Shown here piece by piece: positions 45,254 to 53,989 of a stretch of 56,891 nucleotides of DNA; the stretch's first letter is position 1, and each line of letters starts with the position of its first letter. This stretch comes from Streptomyces spiramenti (GTDB taxonomy: Bacteria > Actinomycetota > Actinomycetes > Streptomycetales > Streptomycetaceae). The notes beneath the pieces are model-generated. The model worked only from the letters and a program-made list of their open reading frames with translations. It was not told the origin of the DNA and searched no databases. The stretch lies in the NCBI RefSeq assembly GCF_012034385.1, contig NZ_JAAVJB010000009.1, positions 1 through 56,891 of the forward strand, read 5' to 3'. The translations under genes were made by a program, and so were the position numbers.

Positions 45254-47208
45254 GTACCTCGCGCAGCCCGCTGCGCACGGTGGTGGCCGGCACCAACTTC
45301 GGCCGCTTCTACGTCGACGCGGTGAGCGCCCACCCCGACCTGGAGCTCGCCGGCATCCTCGCCACCGGCAGCCCGCAGTCCCGCGCCCTCGCCCGCCGTC
45401 ACGGCGTGCCCTGCTGGACCGCGCTCGACCAGCTCCCCGACGACCTCGGCCTGGCGTGCGTGGTGGTGCCCTCCGCCGTCATGGGCGGGCAGGGCACGGA
45501 GCTGGCGCAGGCGCTCCTGCGCCGGGGGGTGCACGTGCTGCAGGAGCACCCCCTGCACCCCGACGAGCTCGCGGAGACCCTGCGCGTCGCCCGGCGCGGC
45601 AGGATGCAGTACCGGGTCAACACGCACTACCCGCATGTCGAACCGGTGCGTGCCTTCCTCGACGCGGCTCGGCGGCTGCGCGCCGAGCAGCGGGTGCTGC
45701 ACGTGGACGCGGCGTCACCGGTGCACGTGCTGGCGCCGCTGGTCGACATCCTGGGGCGCGCCCTGGGCGGACTCCGCCCCTGGCGGCTGGCGGAGGTCTC
45801 CCCAGGGGCGGACGGCTCCGGGGGCGGGGCGCCCGTCCGCGCGCTGCAGGGCACGATCGCCGATGTGCCGACCACCCTGCGGGTGCAGAACCAGATCCAT
45901 CCCGGGGACCGTGACAACCACGCGCTGTTCTGGCACCGTGTCGCGGTCACGACCGAAGGGGGCGTCCTCACGCTGGCGGACACCCACGGCCCGGTGCTGT
46001 GGCACCCCCGGATGCACTCGCCGCGTGACGAGGGGCACCGGCTCGTGTTCCGCTCCGGCCCGGACGCACCCTGGCTGCGGCTCCCGACGAGCTCCGTCGT
46101 CGCCGGCGCGCCCGACGGGCACAGCTTCGACGAGGTCTTCTCCGAGCTGTGGCCGGCTGCCGTGACGCGAGCGCTCGACGGCGTTCTGGAAGCGATCCGC
46201 GACGACGTGGACGTACTGCGGGAGTCCCGGCACGACCTGGCCGTCTTTGGGGCCTGGCGCGACCTCATGGCGATCCTCGGTCCGCCGGAGCTGATCCGCC
46301 CGGCTGCCCCGAGAGTCCTGGCGGTCTCGGAGCTGGTGGGGCCGCCGACCGGGGTGCCCTCCGGCGGCGGTACCCGGCAGACCCTTGCCGACAAGGGGGA
46401 CAGGGCGGAGCCGGCGGCTGCCACGCCCACCCCGCCCGCCGCCGACACGAACGCGCCGGGAGCCGGGTACACCCGGCCCGCCGAGTTCTTCGACCTGGGG
46501 GCGCAGGATCACACCGGGCGCACCGGGCCGGCGGTGGTCGCCTGCCTGAGGGGGCTCGACCCTGCGGCGGGGCCGCTGTTGGACATCGGTGCCGGCAGCG
46601 GTCTGGTCACCCGCCAGGTGGCGCTGGCTCACCCGGAGTGCGAGATCATCGCGGCGGAGCCCTCCGCCGGGATGCGGGCGGTGCTCGCCAGCCGGATGGC
46701 GGAGGATCCGCGCACCGCCGCGCGGGTGACCGTCGTACCGGAGGCCGCCGCCGACCTGGCGTTGCCCGACCGCATCAGCGGCGCGGTCGCCTGCGGCGTG
46801 CTCGGCCACCTCCCTCCGGACCAGCGCCGGTCGCTGCTGGAGAACCTGGCGGCTGCCCTCGCGCCCGGGGCGCCCCTGGTGGTCGAGCTCATGGGCCTGT
46901 ACACCCCGATCGTCATGCCGCCGACCCGACTGCGCCAGGCCCGGCTCGGCAGCCAGCGCTACGAATGGTGGATGGCCGGCGAGCCTGCGGGGGAGGCGCT
47001 GATGCGACTGCGCACCACCTGGCGGGTGTTCGCCGGGGAGCGGCTGGTCCGCGAGGTGCGCGACTCCTACCTCTGGCACACGGTGACGCTGGAGCAGGTC
47101 GCCGAGGAGGCCGGGCTGCGGCTGGCGGCTCCGCCCGACGGCCACCGGGCCGCCGTCCCGCACCTCGGAGTGCTGCGAGGTGCGGAACGGGCGGTGCTCA
47201 CCAGGTGA
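45250..47208 (+). CDS. Thiazolinyl imine reductase fused to methyltransferase
   Basis: GTG at 45250 overlaps the previous stop. 652 residues in two enzymes. Residues about 5-370 are a thiazolinyl imine reductase of the PchG/YbtU(Irp3) type: nucleotide loop TVVAGTNFGRFYVDAVSAHP, then LACVVVPSAVMGGQGTELAQ, GVHVLQEHPLHPDELAETLR and the substrate-domain segments VNTHYPHVEPVRAF and GHSFDEVFSELWPAAVTRAL. A 35-residue Pro/Ala linker follows. Residues about 405-650 are a class I methyltransferase with motif I LLDIGAGSGLVTRQVA, motif II IIAAEPSAGMRA and APLVVELMGLY. The methyltransferase half resembles the separate enzyme at 49429. In pyochelin, thiazoline reduction by PchG is followed by N-methylation by the PchF MT domain; this fusion may unite those steps. 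Its end overlaps the convergent P450 by 11 bp. Confidence 0.88.
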   Translation: MSTSRSPLRTVVAGTNFGRFYVDAVSAHPDLELAGILATGSPQSRALARRHGVPCWTALDQLPDDLGLACVVVPSAVMGGQGTELAQALLRRGVHVLQEHPLHPDELAETLRVARRGRMQYRVNTHYPHVEPVRAFLDAARRLRAEQRVLHVDAASPVHVLAPLVDILGRALGGLRPWRLAEVSPGADGSGGGAPVRALQGTIADVPTTLRVQNQIHPGDRDNHALFWHRVAVTTEGGVLTLADTHGPVLWHPRMHSPRDEGHRLVFRSGPDAPWLRLPTSSVVAGAPDGHSFDEVFSELWPAAVTRALDGVLEAIRDDVDVLRESRHDLAVFGAWRDLMAILGPPELIRPAAPRVLAVSELVGPPTGVPSGGGTRQTLADKGDRAEPAAATPTPPAADTNAPGAGYTRPAEFFDLGAQDHTGRTGPAVVACLRGLDPAAGPLLDIGAGSGLVTRQVALAHPECEIIAAEPSAGMRAVLASRMAEDPRTAARVTVVPEAAADLALPDRISGAVACGVLGHLPPDQRRSLLENLAAALAPGAPLVVELMGLYTPIVMPPTRLRQARLGSQRYEWWMAGEPAGEALMRLRTTWRVFAGERLVREVRDSYLWHTVTLEQVAEEAGLRLAAPPDGHRAAVPHLGVLRGAERAVLTR

Positions 47209-48424
47209 CGAGGACCTGTTCCGGCCCGAAGGCGATCCCTTCGTGCCGGAACCGGACCGTGTGCAGGGGCGCCACGGCCCGCAGCGTCGGGATGCGGTCC
47301 ACAAGGGTGCTGAGAGCGGTCACCAGTTCCAGCCGGGCGAGATTCTGACCGACGCACTGGTGAATGCCGTAGCTGAAAGCCACATGCTGTTTTCCCTGGC
47401 GATCCATGTCTATTGTCTCCGCTTCCTGAAAAACGGACTCGTCATGATTTGCTGAAGCCAACAAGGGGATAATTCCTTCGCCTGCAGGAATGACATGGTC
47501 TCCCACGTGTATGTCCTCGGTGGCAGTCCGCAGTGCGATGGAGTCCCCGACGGACAGAACGCGCAGGAGTTCTTCGACGGCGGCGGGGAACGCGGCCGGG
47601 TCGGCGCGCAGCCGCGCCAGCAGCCCGGGGTTCTCCAGCAGCGCCAGCACGCTCAGGGCGAGCTGGTTGGTGGTCGTCTCCCAGCCCGCCACGACCAGGA
47701 TCGCGAGGGTGGTGACCAGCTCCTCCCGACTGATCTCGCCGGTGTGGAGCCGTTCGGTCACGAGCCGGCTCAGCATGTCGTCGCCGGGTGCCTGCTCACG
47801 GTCGGCGACCACCCCGTCGATCACGGCGGACAGCGCGCCGATGCCCTCCGCCGCGCCCTGCGCCGTGCTGGCGCCACCGCCGAACACCTGGGAGCCGAGA
47901 GTCCCGGTGATGCGCCGGAACCACGGGTCCGCCCGGCGGACGCCGATCAGTTCGCACATCACCGTGCTGGAAACGGTGTGCGCGAAGTGGGTCACGAGGT
48001 CCACCGGTGGTCCACCGGCCAGGAGCTCGTCGACCCGCTCGTCGACGATCCGCTGCACCCCGCGCCGCATGCGCCGGGTCCGCCGCACCGTCATCTCGGC
48101 GAGCAGCATCCGGCGGAACCGTGTGTGCTCGGGGGGATCCATCCGGATGAACGGGCGTGTCCTGGCGCCCACCTCCTGCTCGCCCGGGACCAGGGCGGGG
48201 AACTGCGGGTGCCGGACGTCCGCGCTGACCCGGGGGTCGGCCAGCACCGCCCGCACCTCCCGGTACCCCGTCACGACCCAGGCGCGACGGCCGGTGGGGA
48301 GCATCACCTGGGCCACCGGGCCCAGCCGGCGCAGTTCCGCGTACTCCTCCGGTGGGGAGAAGGGGCACCCGCGGGTCATCGGAAAGTTTCTCGGGGCGGT
48401 CTCGCCCGCATCGTGCTCGGTCAT
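47198..48424 (-). CDS. Cytochrome P450
   Basis: A 408-residue soluble actinobacterial P450. I-helix VVAGWETTTNQLAL keeps the acid-alcohol pair (E-T), although the usual AGHET His is Trp. K-helix ExxR is in EELLRVL. The heme loop is FSYGIHQCVGQNLARLE with the ligand cysteine. Substrate-recognition loops are GARTRPFIRMDPPEHTRFRR and MCELIGVRRADPWFRR. Electrons probably come from the ferredoxin at 29937. The coelibactin cluster has a P450 at this place. It could oxidise a heterocycle or hydroxylate the scaffold. The stretch near 47360-47480 is AT-richer than the rest of the gene. Confidence 0.9.
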   Translation of the reverse strand: MTEHDAGETAPRNFPMTRGCPFSPPEEYAELRRLGPVAQVMLPTGRRAWVVTGYREVRAVLADPRVSADVRHPQFPALVPGEQEVGARTRPFIRMDPPEHTRFRRMLLAEMTVRRTRRMRRGVQRIVDERVDELLAGGPPVDLVTHFAHTVSSTVMCELIGVRRADPWFRRITGTLGSQVFGGGASTAQGAAEGIGALSAVIDGVVADREQAPGDDMLSRLVTERLHTGEISREELVTTLAILVVAGWETTTNQLALSVLALLENPGLLARLRADPAAFPAAVEELLRVLSVGDSIALRTATEDIHVGDHVIPAGEGIIPLLASANHDESVFQEAETIDMDRQGKQHVAFSYGIHQCVGQNLARLELVTALSTLVDRIPTLRAVAPLHTVRFRHEGIAFGPEQVLVTW

Positions 48425-48507
48425 GGAGTTTCATTCCTTCGTGCGACGGTATCGGGCATCCTAAGCCGACGCATTGCTCGTTGCCAACGAAAACTTGACG
48501 CAGGGCC

Positions 48508-48523
48508 CTGTCGTATTCGACAG
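48508..48523. promoter_or_regulatory. Perfect 6-bp inverted repeat between P450 and TEII genes
   Basis: CTGTCG-TATT-CGACAG lies in the 196-bp spacer between the divergent P450 (start 48424) and type II thioesterase (start 48621) genes. TTGACG upstream at 48495 could be a -35 element. It is unlike the Zur-type boxes, so a separate regulator may act here. No Zur-type site was found in this spacer. Confidence 0.45.
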
Positions 48524-48620
48524 TGGTGGCCGAGGTCGCCGAGGTTGCGGAAATCGGGTTCGGTATCGCTCTTCCTCCGCCGCTCTGCGCCGCCGTGCCC
48601 GCGTTAGTGACAGGAGAACA

Positions 48621-49409
48621 ATGGTGAGAGAGACATCCCGCGCGTCGTGGCTGCGCAGGCCCGCCGCGCGGCCGGAGGCGGGCAGGCGCCTGGTGTGCTT
48701 CCCGCACGCCGGCGGTGCGGCCTCCTCGTTCCGCCCGTGGCAGCGGCTGCTCCCCGACGGCATCGAGTACGCGACCGTGCAGTACCCGGGCCGGGAGGAC
48801 CGCGTGCTCGACCCCGTGGTCGAGTCGATGGCGGAACTGGTGGACGCGGTGGTGGACGTGCTGCTACCGCTGCTCGACCGCCCTCTTGCGCTCTTCGGCC
48901 ACAGCATGGGGAGCGCGGTGGCATACGAGGTGGCCCTGGAACTCCGCCGACGGGGGCTGCCCGAACCGATGCGGCTCCTGGTCGCCGGACGTGCCGCGCC
49001 CCACGCCGCCGCGGTGGGCGAGATCCACCGTGCCGACGACGAGGTGCTGCTCGCCGAGCTGACCCGGTACGGGGCCACCCCCCGGGAGGTACTGGCCGAC
49101 CCCGAGCTGCGGTCCGGCATCCTCCGGTACGTCCGTGCCGACTACCGGGTCATCGAGACGTATCGGCCGTCGGTCGAGCCGCCACTGAGCTGCCCGGTCA
49201 GCGTGTACCACGGCACCGCGGACCCCGAGTGCGGTACCGCGCAGGCGGAGACCTGGGCGGCGGTGACGAGCCGACCACTGGCACTCAGCCCCTTCGAGGG
49301 CGGCCACTTCTTCCTCGTGCCGCAGCGCGTCCGGCTGGCCGAGGCCGTGGCCCGGGACCTCGGCGTCCGCTCCGTGGCCGCAGCGCGCACCTGGCCCAGC
49401 ACCCCCTGA
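48621..49409 (+). CDS. Type II thioesterase
   Basis: ATG at 48621 follows CAGGAGAACA, a good ribosome binding site. A 262-residue alpha/beta hydrolase: RLVCFPHAGGAASSFRPWQR forms the oxyanion region, ALFGHSMGSAVAYEVALELR holds the nucleophile serine, VYHGTADPECG carries the acid and FEGGHFFLVPQR the histidine. The family removes wrong or stalled acyl groups from NRPS carriers. It begins a short operon with the methyltransferase at 49429. Confidence 0.92.
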   Translation: MVRETSRASWLRRPAARPEAGRRLVCFPHAGGAASSFRPWQRLLPDGIEYATVQYPGREDRVLDPVVESMAELVDAVVDVLLPLLDRPLALFGHSMGSAVAYEVALELRRRGLPEPMRLLVAGRAAPHAAAVGEIHRADDEVLLAELTRYGATPREVLADPELRSGILRYVRADYRVIETYRPSVEPPLSCPVSVYHGTADPECGTAQAETWAAVTSRPLALSPFEGGHFFLVPQRVRLAEAVARDLGVRSVAAARTWPSTP

Positions 49410-49428
49410 ACGGAAGGACGTCACCAGT

Positions 49429-50160
49429 ATGGTCGCGGACTACTACACCGCCTCCGCCGAGTTCTACGAGATGGTCGCCGCCCGGCATGTGCGGACCAGC
49501 GCGGGACCGCTCACCACAGCGTTGGCCGGCGTCGACACCACGCGGGGCCCGGTGGTCGAGATAGGCGCCGGCACCGGCAGGATCACCGAGGTCATCGCCC
49601 GCGCCCTGCCGGGCGTCCCCATCGTCGCCGCCGAACCCTCGACCCCGATGCGCGCGATGCTCACCAGCAGGGTCTTCTCCGATCCGGCGCTTCGGGACCG
49701 GGTGACCGTGGTGGCGGAGCCCGCACAGCACCTCCGCCTGCCCGACACGGTCAGCGCGGTCGTCATCTTCGGAGTGGTGGGTCACCTGACGCAGCGCGAA
49801 CGCGTCCGACTCTGGGCGGAACTGCGGGAGCGGCTGCCGCGGGGCGGCCCGATCGTGGTGGAGCTGATGGGGGTCGCCAGAGCGCGGACCGTGCCCCCCT
49901 TCCGCATGCTGCGCGAGTCGATCGGCGACCAGACCTACGAGTGGTGGACCCGGGCCGAGCAGGTCGAGGGGCAAGTGATGCGGTGGCACACGACCTGGAA
50001 GGTGCTCCGTGGCGGGGAGGTCGTACGCACCACCACGGACAGCTACGACTGGGAGAACCTCAGCCTGGAACAGCTGGGCGAGGAGGCGGGCATGGCCAGC
50101 AGCCTGGTGAGTGCGGGCGGGGTTCCCGGGTCTCCGGAGATCGGCAGATTGACGCGGTGA
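49429..50160 (+). CDS. SAM-dependent methyltransferase
   Basis: A 243-residue class I methyltransferase 19 bp after the type II thioesterase (GGAAGGA upstream). Motif I is VVEIGAGTGRITEVIARALP, motif II IVAAEPSTPMRAMLTSRVF, and a later strand is GGPIVVELMGVARARTVPPF followed by YEWWTRAEQVEG. It is clearly paralogous to the C-terminal half of the reductase fusion (shared VVELMG and YEWW segments and EPS-MRA motif). Coelibactin-type clusters carry a methyltransferase-like gene next to the thioesterase. The target atom is unknown. Confidence 0.88.
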   Translation: MVADYYTASAEFYEMVAARHVRTSAGPLTTALAGVDTTRGPVVEIGAGTGRITEVIARALPGVPIVAAEPSTPMRAMLTSRVFSDPALRDRVTVVAEPAQHLRLPDTVSAVVIFGVVGHLTQRERVRLWAELRERLPRGGPIVVELMGVARARTVPPFRMLRESIGDQTYEWWTRAEQVEGQVMRWHTTWKVLRGGEVVRTTTDSYDWENLSLEQLGEEAGMASSLVSAGGVPGSPEIGRLTR

Positions 50161-50228
50161 AGTGTCGACCGCCGGGGCATTGCCCATGCGGCGCCAGGCC
50201 GGCCATGTGGCAGCACCTGACTTGCGAT

Positions 50229-50243
50229 TGACAATCGTTTTCA
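50229..50243. promoter_or_regulatory. Zur/Fur-type box 4
   Basis: TGACAATCGTTTTCA, a 7-1-7 inverted repeat (arms TGACAAT and GTTTTCA) matching the Zur-type consensus at about 12 of 15 positions. It sits in a short AT-rich island 226 bp upstream of the salicylate synthase start. Confidence 0.72.
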
Positions 50244-50245
50244 TT

Positions 50246-50473
50246 ATGGCTTTGATGGCTCTCGGCCCACACGTGTCACCCGGACCGGCGCCCTGCCGGA
50301 ACCACGGGGAACGCTCGCGGCGATCCGGGCCCGACCGGCCCGATCGACCTGGCCGAGTCCCGAGCGCAGAGCCGCCGCCGGCACCCGGCACGAAGCGGAA
50401 CCATCCGACCCCGGCATGTGACCCGCGCAAACAGCCGACGCAGCCCGACACCCTCGAAAGTGAGCCCCAGTGA
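50246..50473 (+). other. Possible leader ORF upstream of salicylate synthase
   Basis: ATG at 50246, 3 bp after box 4, opens a 75-codon Pro/Arg-rich frame whose TGA overlaps the GTG of the salicylate synthase (GTGA). It has no ribosome binding site. Chance is likely at this GC content, but it mirrors the importer leader. Confidence 0.25.
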
Positions 50474-51843
50474 CCTTCTTCCCAGCCGAGCGTGCGCTCG
50501 CCCTCGCCGGCGACCCGGTCACGGTCGCGGCGGCGCTCGCTGCAACCACCGATGCGCCGTACCTCCTCTACGAGCAGCCCGGTTCGGTGGTGTGGAGCGA
50601 AGGAGAGTTGGCCGTGGTCGAAGTGTCCGCGGCACGAGCCACCCTGCACCGCGGGGACGCCGAACCAGTCGAACTCCCCGCCGGAGCGCATCCGCTGGCC
50701 ACCGCGGGCCGGCTCCTCCGAACCTGCGCAGCAGGAGCCGGGGTGACATCGCATGGGTGGGTCGCCTACGAGCTTATCCACCGGTACCACGCAGACGGGC
50801 CGTCAGAGCACGGGGCCGAAGCAGGGCCGCTCGCCCGATTCGTGGTTCCGCAGTACGAGGTCGAGATGACCGCATCCGGTGCTGTGCTCCGTGCCCCTGA
50901 CGAACATGCCCTCGACCGTCTGGAGGCGCGCCTCCGAGCCGCCGAAGCCGCCCCGCTCGAACCCGCGGACGACCGCCTCACCGTCGATCTCGACCAGCGG
51001 GCCGAACGCTACCGTGATGCGGTCGCCGAAACGGTCCGCGAGATCCGCACCGGGGCACTGGCCAAAGCGATCATCTCCCGCCCCGTCACCGTCCACGGCC
51101 AGGTCGATTTCCCCGCAACCTACGTCGCGGGCCGCCGCAGCCACCAGCCGGCAAGGTCGTTCCTGCTACGGCACGGCGGCTGGGAGGCCGCCGGCTTCAG
51201 CCCGGAAATCGTGGCACGCGTCGATGTCGATGGTCTGGTGACCGCCCAACCGCTGGCCGGCACCCGGGCGTTGACCGGTGAAGCCCGGGCCGACGCGGCC
51301 CGCCGCGAGGAACTGCACCGCGACCCCAAAGAGGTGTACGAGCACGCCGTCTCCGTCCGCCTGGTGCAGGAGGAACTGGACGCCGTCTGCGAGCCCGCGT
51401 CCGTGCGCACGGAAGACTTCATGTCGGTGGAAGAGCGGGGGAGCGTACAGCACCTCGCCTCACGCCTCAGAGGGACGCTCGCGGCGGGCCGCAACAGCTG
51501 GGACGCTCTCGCCGCGCTGTTCCCCGCCGTCACCGCCTCGGGAATACCCAAACTGGCGGCGTTGCCGACCATCGACCGCGCGGAGGGGGAACCCCGCGGA
51601 CTGTACAGCGGCGCGGTGGTACGGCTGGACGCCGACGGCACCCTGGACGCCGCGCTTGTGCTGCGCACAGTCCTGCGTCGCGGTGGGCAGACCTGGTTGC
51701 GTGCCGGCGCCGGTGTGGTGGAAGCCTCCGATCCCGACCGGGAGCTCGAGGAGACCCGAGAGAAGCTCCGAGCCGTGAGTGGGTACCTCGTGCCGTCCAG
51801 CGCTACGGCCGCGGCGGCAGGGACCGTCGCAGCAAGCGCGTGA
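50470..51843 (+). CDS. Salicylate synthase (MbtI/Irp9-like)
   Basis: A 457-residue chorismate-binding enzyme of the one-step salicylate synthase class. Lys199 in ALAKAIISRPVT corresponds to the catalytic base (MbtI Lys205) and Glu246 in AAGFSPEIVARVD to the general acid (MbtI Glu252). QPLAGTRALTG, DPKEVYEHAVSVRLV, VEERGSVQHLASRLRG, ALFPAVTASGIPKLAAL and WLRAGAGVVEASDPDRELEE are the conserved active-site and Mg-binding segments. It converts chorismate through isochorismate to salicylate, the starter of the NRPS. It is monocistronic here, with its own Zur-type box 4 upstream. GTG at 50470 has only a weak ribosome binding site (GAAAGTGAG). Confidence 0.92.
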   Translation: MTFFPAERALALAGDPVTVAAALAATTDAPYLLYEQPGSVVWSEGELAVVEVSAARATLHRGDAEPVELPAGAHPLATAGRLLRTCAAGAGVTSHGWVAYELIHRYHADGPSEHGAEAGPLARFVVPQYEVEMTASGAVLRAPDEHALDRLEARLRAAEAAPLEPADDRLTVDLDQRAERYRDAVAETVREIRTGALAKAIISRPVTVHGQVDFPATYVAGRRSHQPARSFLLRHGGWEAAGFSPEIVARVDVDGLVTAQPLAGTRALTGEARADAARREELHRDPKEVYEHAVSVRLVQEELDAVCEPASVRTEDFMSVEERGSVQHLASRLRGTLAAGRNSWDALAALFPAVTASGIPKLAALPTIDRAEGEPRGLYSGAVVRLDADGTLDAALVLRTVLRRGGQTWLRAGAGVVEASDPDRELEETREKLRAVSGYLVPSSATAAAAGTVAASA

Positions 51844-52132
51844 CGTACCGACACGGGCGGTCCCGCCCACGGTGCTCTGCGCGCCGGCACGGCAGGACGC
51901 ACGTCGCTTCACCGCAGGTGCCCTCGGCGTCGACCCGTCGCCGGTGGGTCCGTGCTGCGGCGGTTCGGTCGGCTACCTGGAGGGCGTGAGAACGCGGGAC
52001 GCCCTCGGGGGCGTGCTGGTCTCGGGGCAGGCAGGGCTGTACCTGACCGCGGCCCGGTGGCGAGGTTCCGGATGCCGGGCCCGTTGGGCCCGTGGCGGCC
52101 CCGCGAACATGGCGGAGGGCTAGGCTGCCGGA
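51844..52132. other. 289-bp spacer with no recognisable gene
   Basis: Between the salicylate synthase and the TetR gene. Frames on the plus strand are open but show no domain. Confidence 0.4.
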
Positions 52133-52717
52133 ATGGCGGAGCACACGGACCGGGAGACGCGACGGCCCACGAACGAGGGCCCTCGGGCGGCCGCCCGCAA
52201 CCGGGCTGCGGTGGTCGCGGCTGCGCGGGAGGTGTTCGCGGAGCACGGCCTGGAGGCGCCGCTCTCCGCGATCGCGCGCAGGGCGGGGGTCGGACAGGCC
52301 GTGCTCTACCGGCACCTTCCCGACCGGGCCTCCGCAGTCGCGGCGGTCCTGGAAGAGAACGTCCGCGAGGTCGAACAGGCGGCGGAGGCCGAGGGCGCGA
52401 CCCTCAGCGACGTGCTCGGCGTGCTCACCTGGCATCTCGCCGGATCGGCCGCGTTCATCGGCCTGCTGCACAGCGTCCGTGCGGGCAACCCCGGGGGGCG
52501 GCCCCCCGCGATGGCGCTCTCGGAGCGGGTCCAGGGTGCCCTGCGTTCCCGGCTGCCGACCGGTCACCGCCTGAGTGAGCGGGACCTGGAACTGGCGGTC
52601 GCCATGGTCTCGGTGACGGTGACCGGCCCCACCCGTTCCGAGCGGGAGCACCGGGCGCGCGCCGCCTGGCGCCTGCTCGGCGTCGAGGTGGGACCGGTGA
52701 GGCCGTTCAGCGTCTGA
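52133..52717 (+). CDS. TetR-family transcriptional regulator
   Basis: A 194-residue TetR-type repressor. The helix-turn-helix occupies about 20-65: AARNRAAVVAAAREVFAEHG, then PLSAIARRAGVGQAVLYRHL and PDRASAVAAVLEENV. The C-terminal ligand domain (80-190) is helical and variable. It is convergent with the beta-propeller lipoprotein gene, whose stop lies 14 bp beyond, so it does not share that gene's promoter. The target is not obvious. Confidence 0.85.
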   Translation: MAEHTDRETRRPTNEGPRAAARNRAAVVAAAREVFAEHGLEAPLSAIARRAGVGQAVLYRHLPDRASAVAAVLEENVREVEQAAEAEGATLSDVLGVLTWHLAGSAAFIGLLHSVRAGNPGGRPPAMALSERVQGALRSRLPTGHRLSERDLELAVAMVSVTVTGPTRSEREHRARAAWRLLGVEVGPVRPFSV

Positions 52718-52730
52718 GCGGTGGATCGGG

Positions 52731-53747
52731 TCAGCCCCCGTTGGACTGCCGCGTGCCCTCGGCGAAGGCGTCGAAGGAGTAGAGGTATCCCCCTGAGGGA
52801 CCGCTGACCGTCATGTAGGCGGCGGTGCCACCCGGGGTGATGGCCACGTTGGTCGCCGACTCCAGCCCTTCGGTGCCGGGCGGGACCTCCACCGTCGCGA
52901 TCCGCTCGCCGTTCGGGGAGTAGACGACCATGGCCGGTCGGCCGTGCAGCCCCACGTAGAGGTTGCCGTCGGCGTCCACGGCGATGGAGTCGGTCTGCGC
53001 GACACCGCCGTCCACGCGGATCGCCGTGTGCCGGGAGGTCACGTCGCCCTCCGGGTCGACGCCGAGGTAGGAGATCCGGTTGGCGGTGAGTTCGCTGAAC
53101 CACAGTCCGTCGTAGGCCGCGTCGAAGGAGATCCCGTTCGTCGCGGCCAGGTTGTCGGCCAGGACGGCGCTCTCCGTGCCGTCGCGGCTGATCCGCACGA
53201 CCCGGCCGTGGTTCTCGCCCTCGGAGAGGCCGAGCGAGTCGCTGACGTAGAGGTTGCCCGCCTCGTCGAAGGCGACGTCGTCGGGCTTCATACGGGCACC
53301 GTCGACCGGCTCGGAGAAGAACGTCTGCGCGTCACCGCCGTCCGGTGCCAGGCTCACGATCTCACCGGCGGCGTAGTCGCTGAGGTAGAGCCGTCCGTCG
53401 TACGGGCTGAACTGAGCCGAGGTGTAGGCGCCGCCCTCGGTGTGGAGAGCTTCCACGCTGCCGTCCGCGAGCTCCACCGCCATCACCTTGGGCTCGCCCT
53501 CGGGTGCGGTGACGTCAACGACGACCAAACGGCCGTCCGGGCCGAACGTGGGGCCTTCCAACAGGGTCATCCCCGTCTCGGGGTGCGGCTCGGTCAGCCG
53601 CATGACCTCCTGGGCCTCAACCGCGCGGCCCGTCGTGGCGGGTGTCGCCCCGCCTGGGGTGTCCGCTGTACCGGTGCCGCATCCGGTGACGAGCAGCGTG
53701 CTGGTCATGGCAATGGCTGCCAGCGGGGCGATCGGGCGGTATCGCAT
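52731..53747 (-). CDS. SMP-30/NHL-type beta-propeller lipoprotein
   Basis: ATG at 53747, with AGGAAG upstream, begins a type II signal peptide (MRYRPIAPLAAIAMTSTLLV then TGCG, lipobox LVTGC). The mature 310 residues form a six-bladed propeller of the SMP-30/gluconolactonase/NHL type: ETGMTLLEGPTFGPDGRLVV, YDGRLYLSDYAAGEIVSLAP, KPDDVAFDEAGNLYVSDSLG, DADGNLYVGLHGRPAMVVYS and ITPGGTAAYMTVSGP. It should sit on the outer face of the membrane and act as a lactonase or sugar/lipid-binding propeller. The promoter region contains the 14-bp palindrome at 53856. Confidence 0.87.
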   Translation of the reverse strand: MRYRPIAPLAAIAMTSTLLVTGCGTGTADTPGGATPATTGRAVEAQEVMRLTEPHPETGMTLLEGPTFGPDGRLVVVDVTAPEGEPKVMAVELADGSVEALHTEGGAYTSAQFSPYDGRLYLSDYAAGEIVSLAPDGGDAQTFFSEPVDGARMKPDDVAFDEAGNLYVSDSLGLSEGENHGRVVRISRDGTESAVLADNLAATNGISFDAAYDGLWFSELTANRISYLGVDPEGDVTSRHTAIRVDGGVAQTDSIAVDADGNLYVGLHGRPAMVVYSPNGERIATVEVPPGTEGLESATNVAITPGGTAAYMTVSGPSGGYLYSFDAFAEGTRQSNGG

Positions 53748-53855
53748 GGAGACTCGCTTCCTGTCCAGGTGTACGGGGGCGACACCGACTCGAGACGCGC
53801 ACGTGTCCGCCCAGCGGACGGCCGTGTGCGCCCGGTGGTCGTCGCACGCCCCGGG

Positions 53856-53887
53856 ACCACAACCGGACACTGCTGTCCGGTTGTGGT
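53856..53887. promoter_or_regulatory. Perfect 14-bp inverted repeat upstream of propeller gene
   Basis: ACCACAACCGGACA, 4-nt loop CTGC, then TGTCCGGTTGTGGT. The arms are exact complements. It lies about 110 bp upstream of the lipoprotein start, in its promoter region, so an operator is more likely than a terminator. No gene ends here on either strand. Confidence 0.6.
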
Positions 53888-53989
53888 CACCGTAGCCGAG
53901 GATCGCTCGCCCGTGCGGGCAACGCAGCGCAGGAGCAGCCCACATGACGACCCCTCGCCCTGTCTCCGGCGACCTCACCGAACTGAGGC

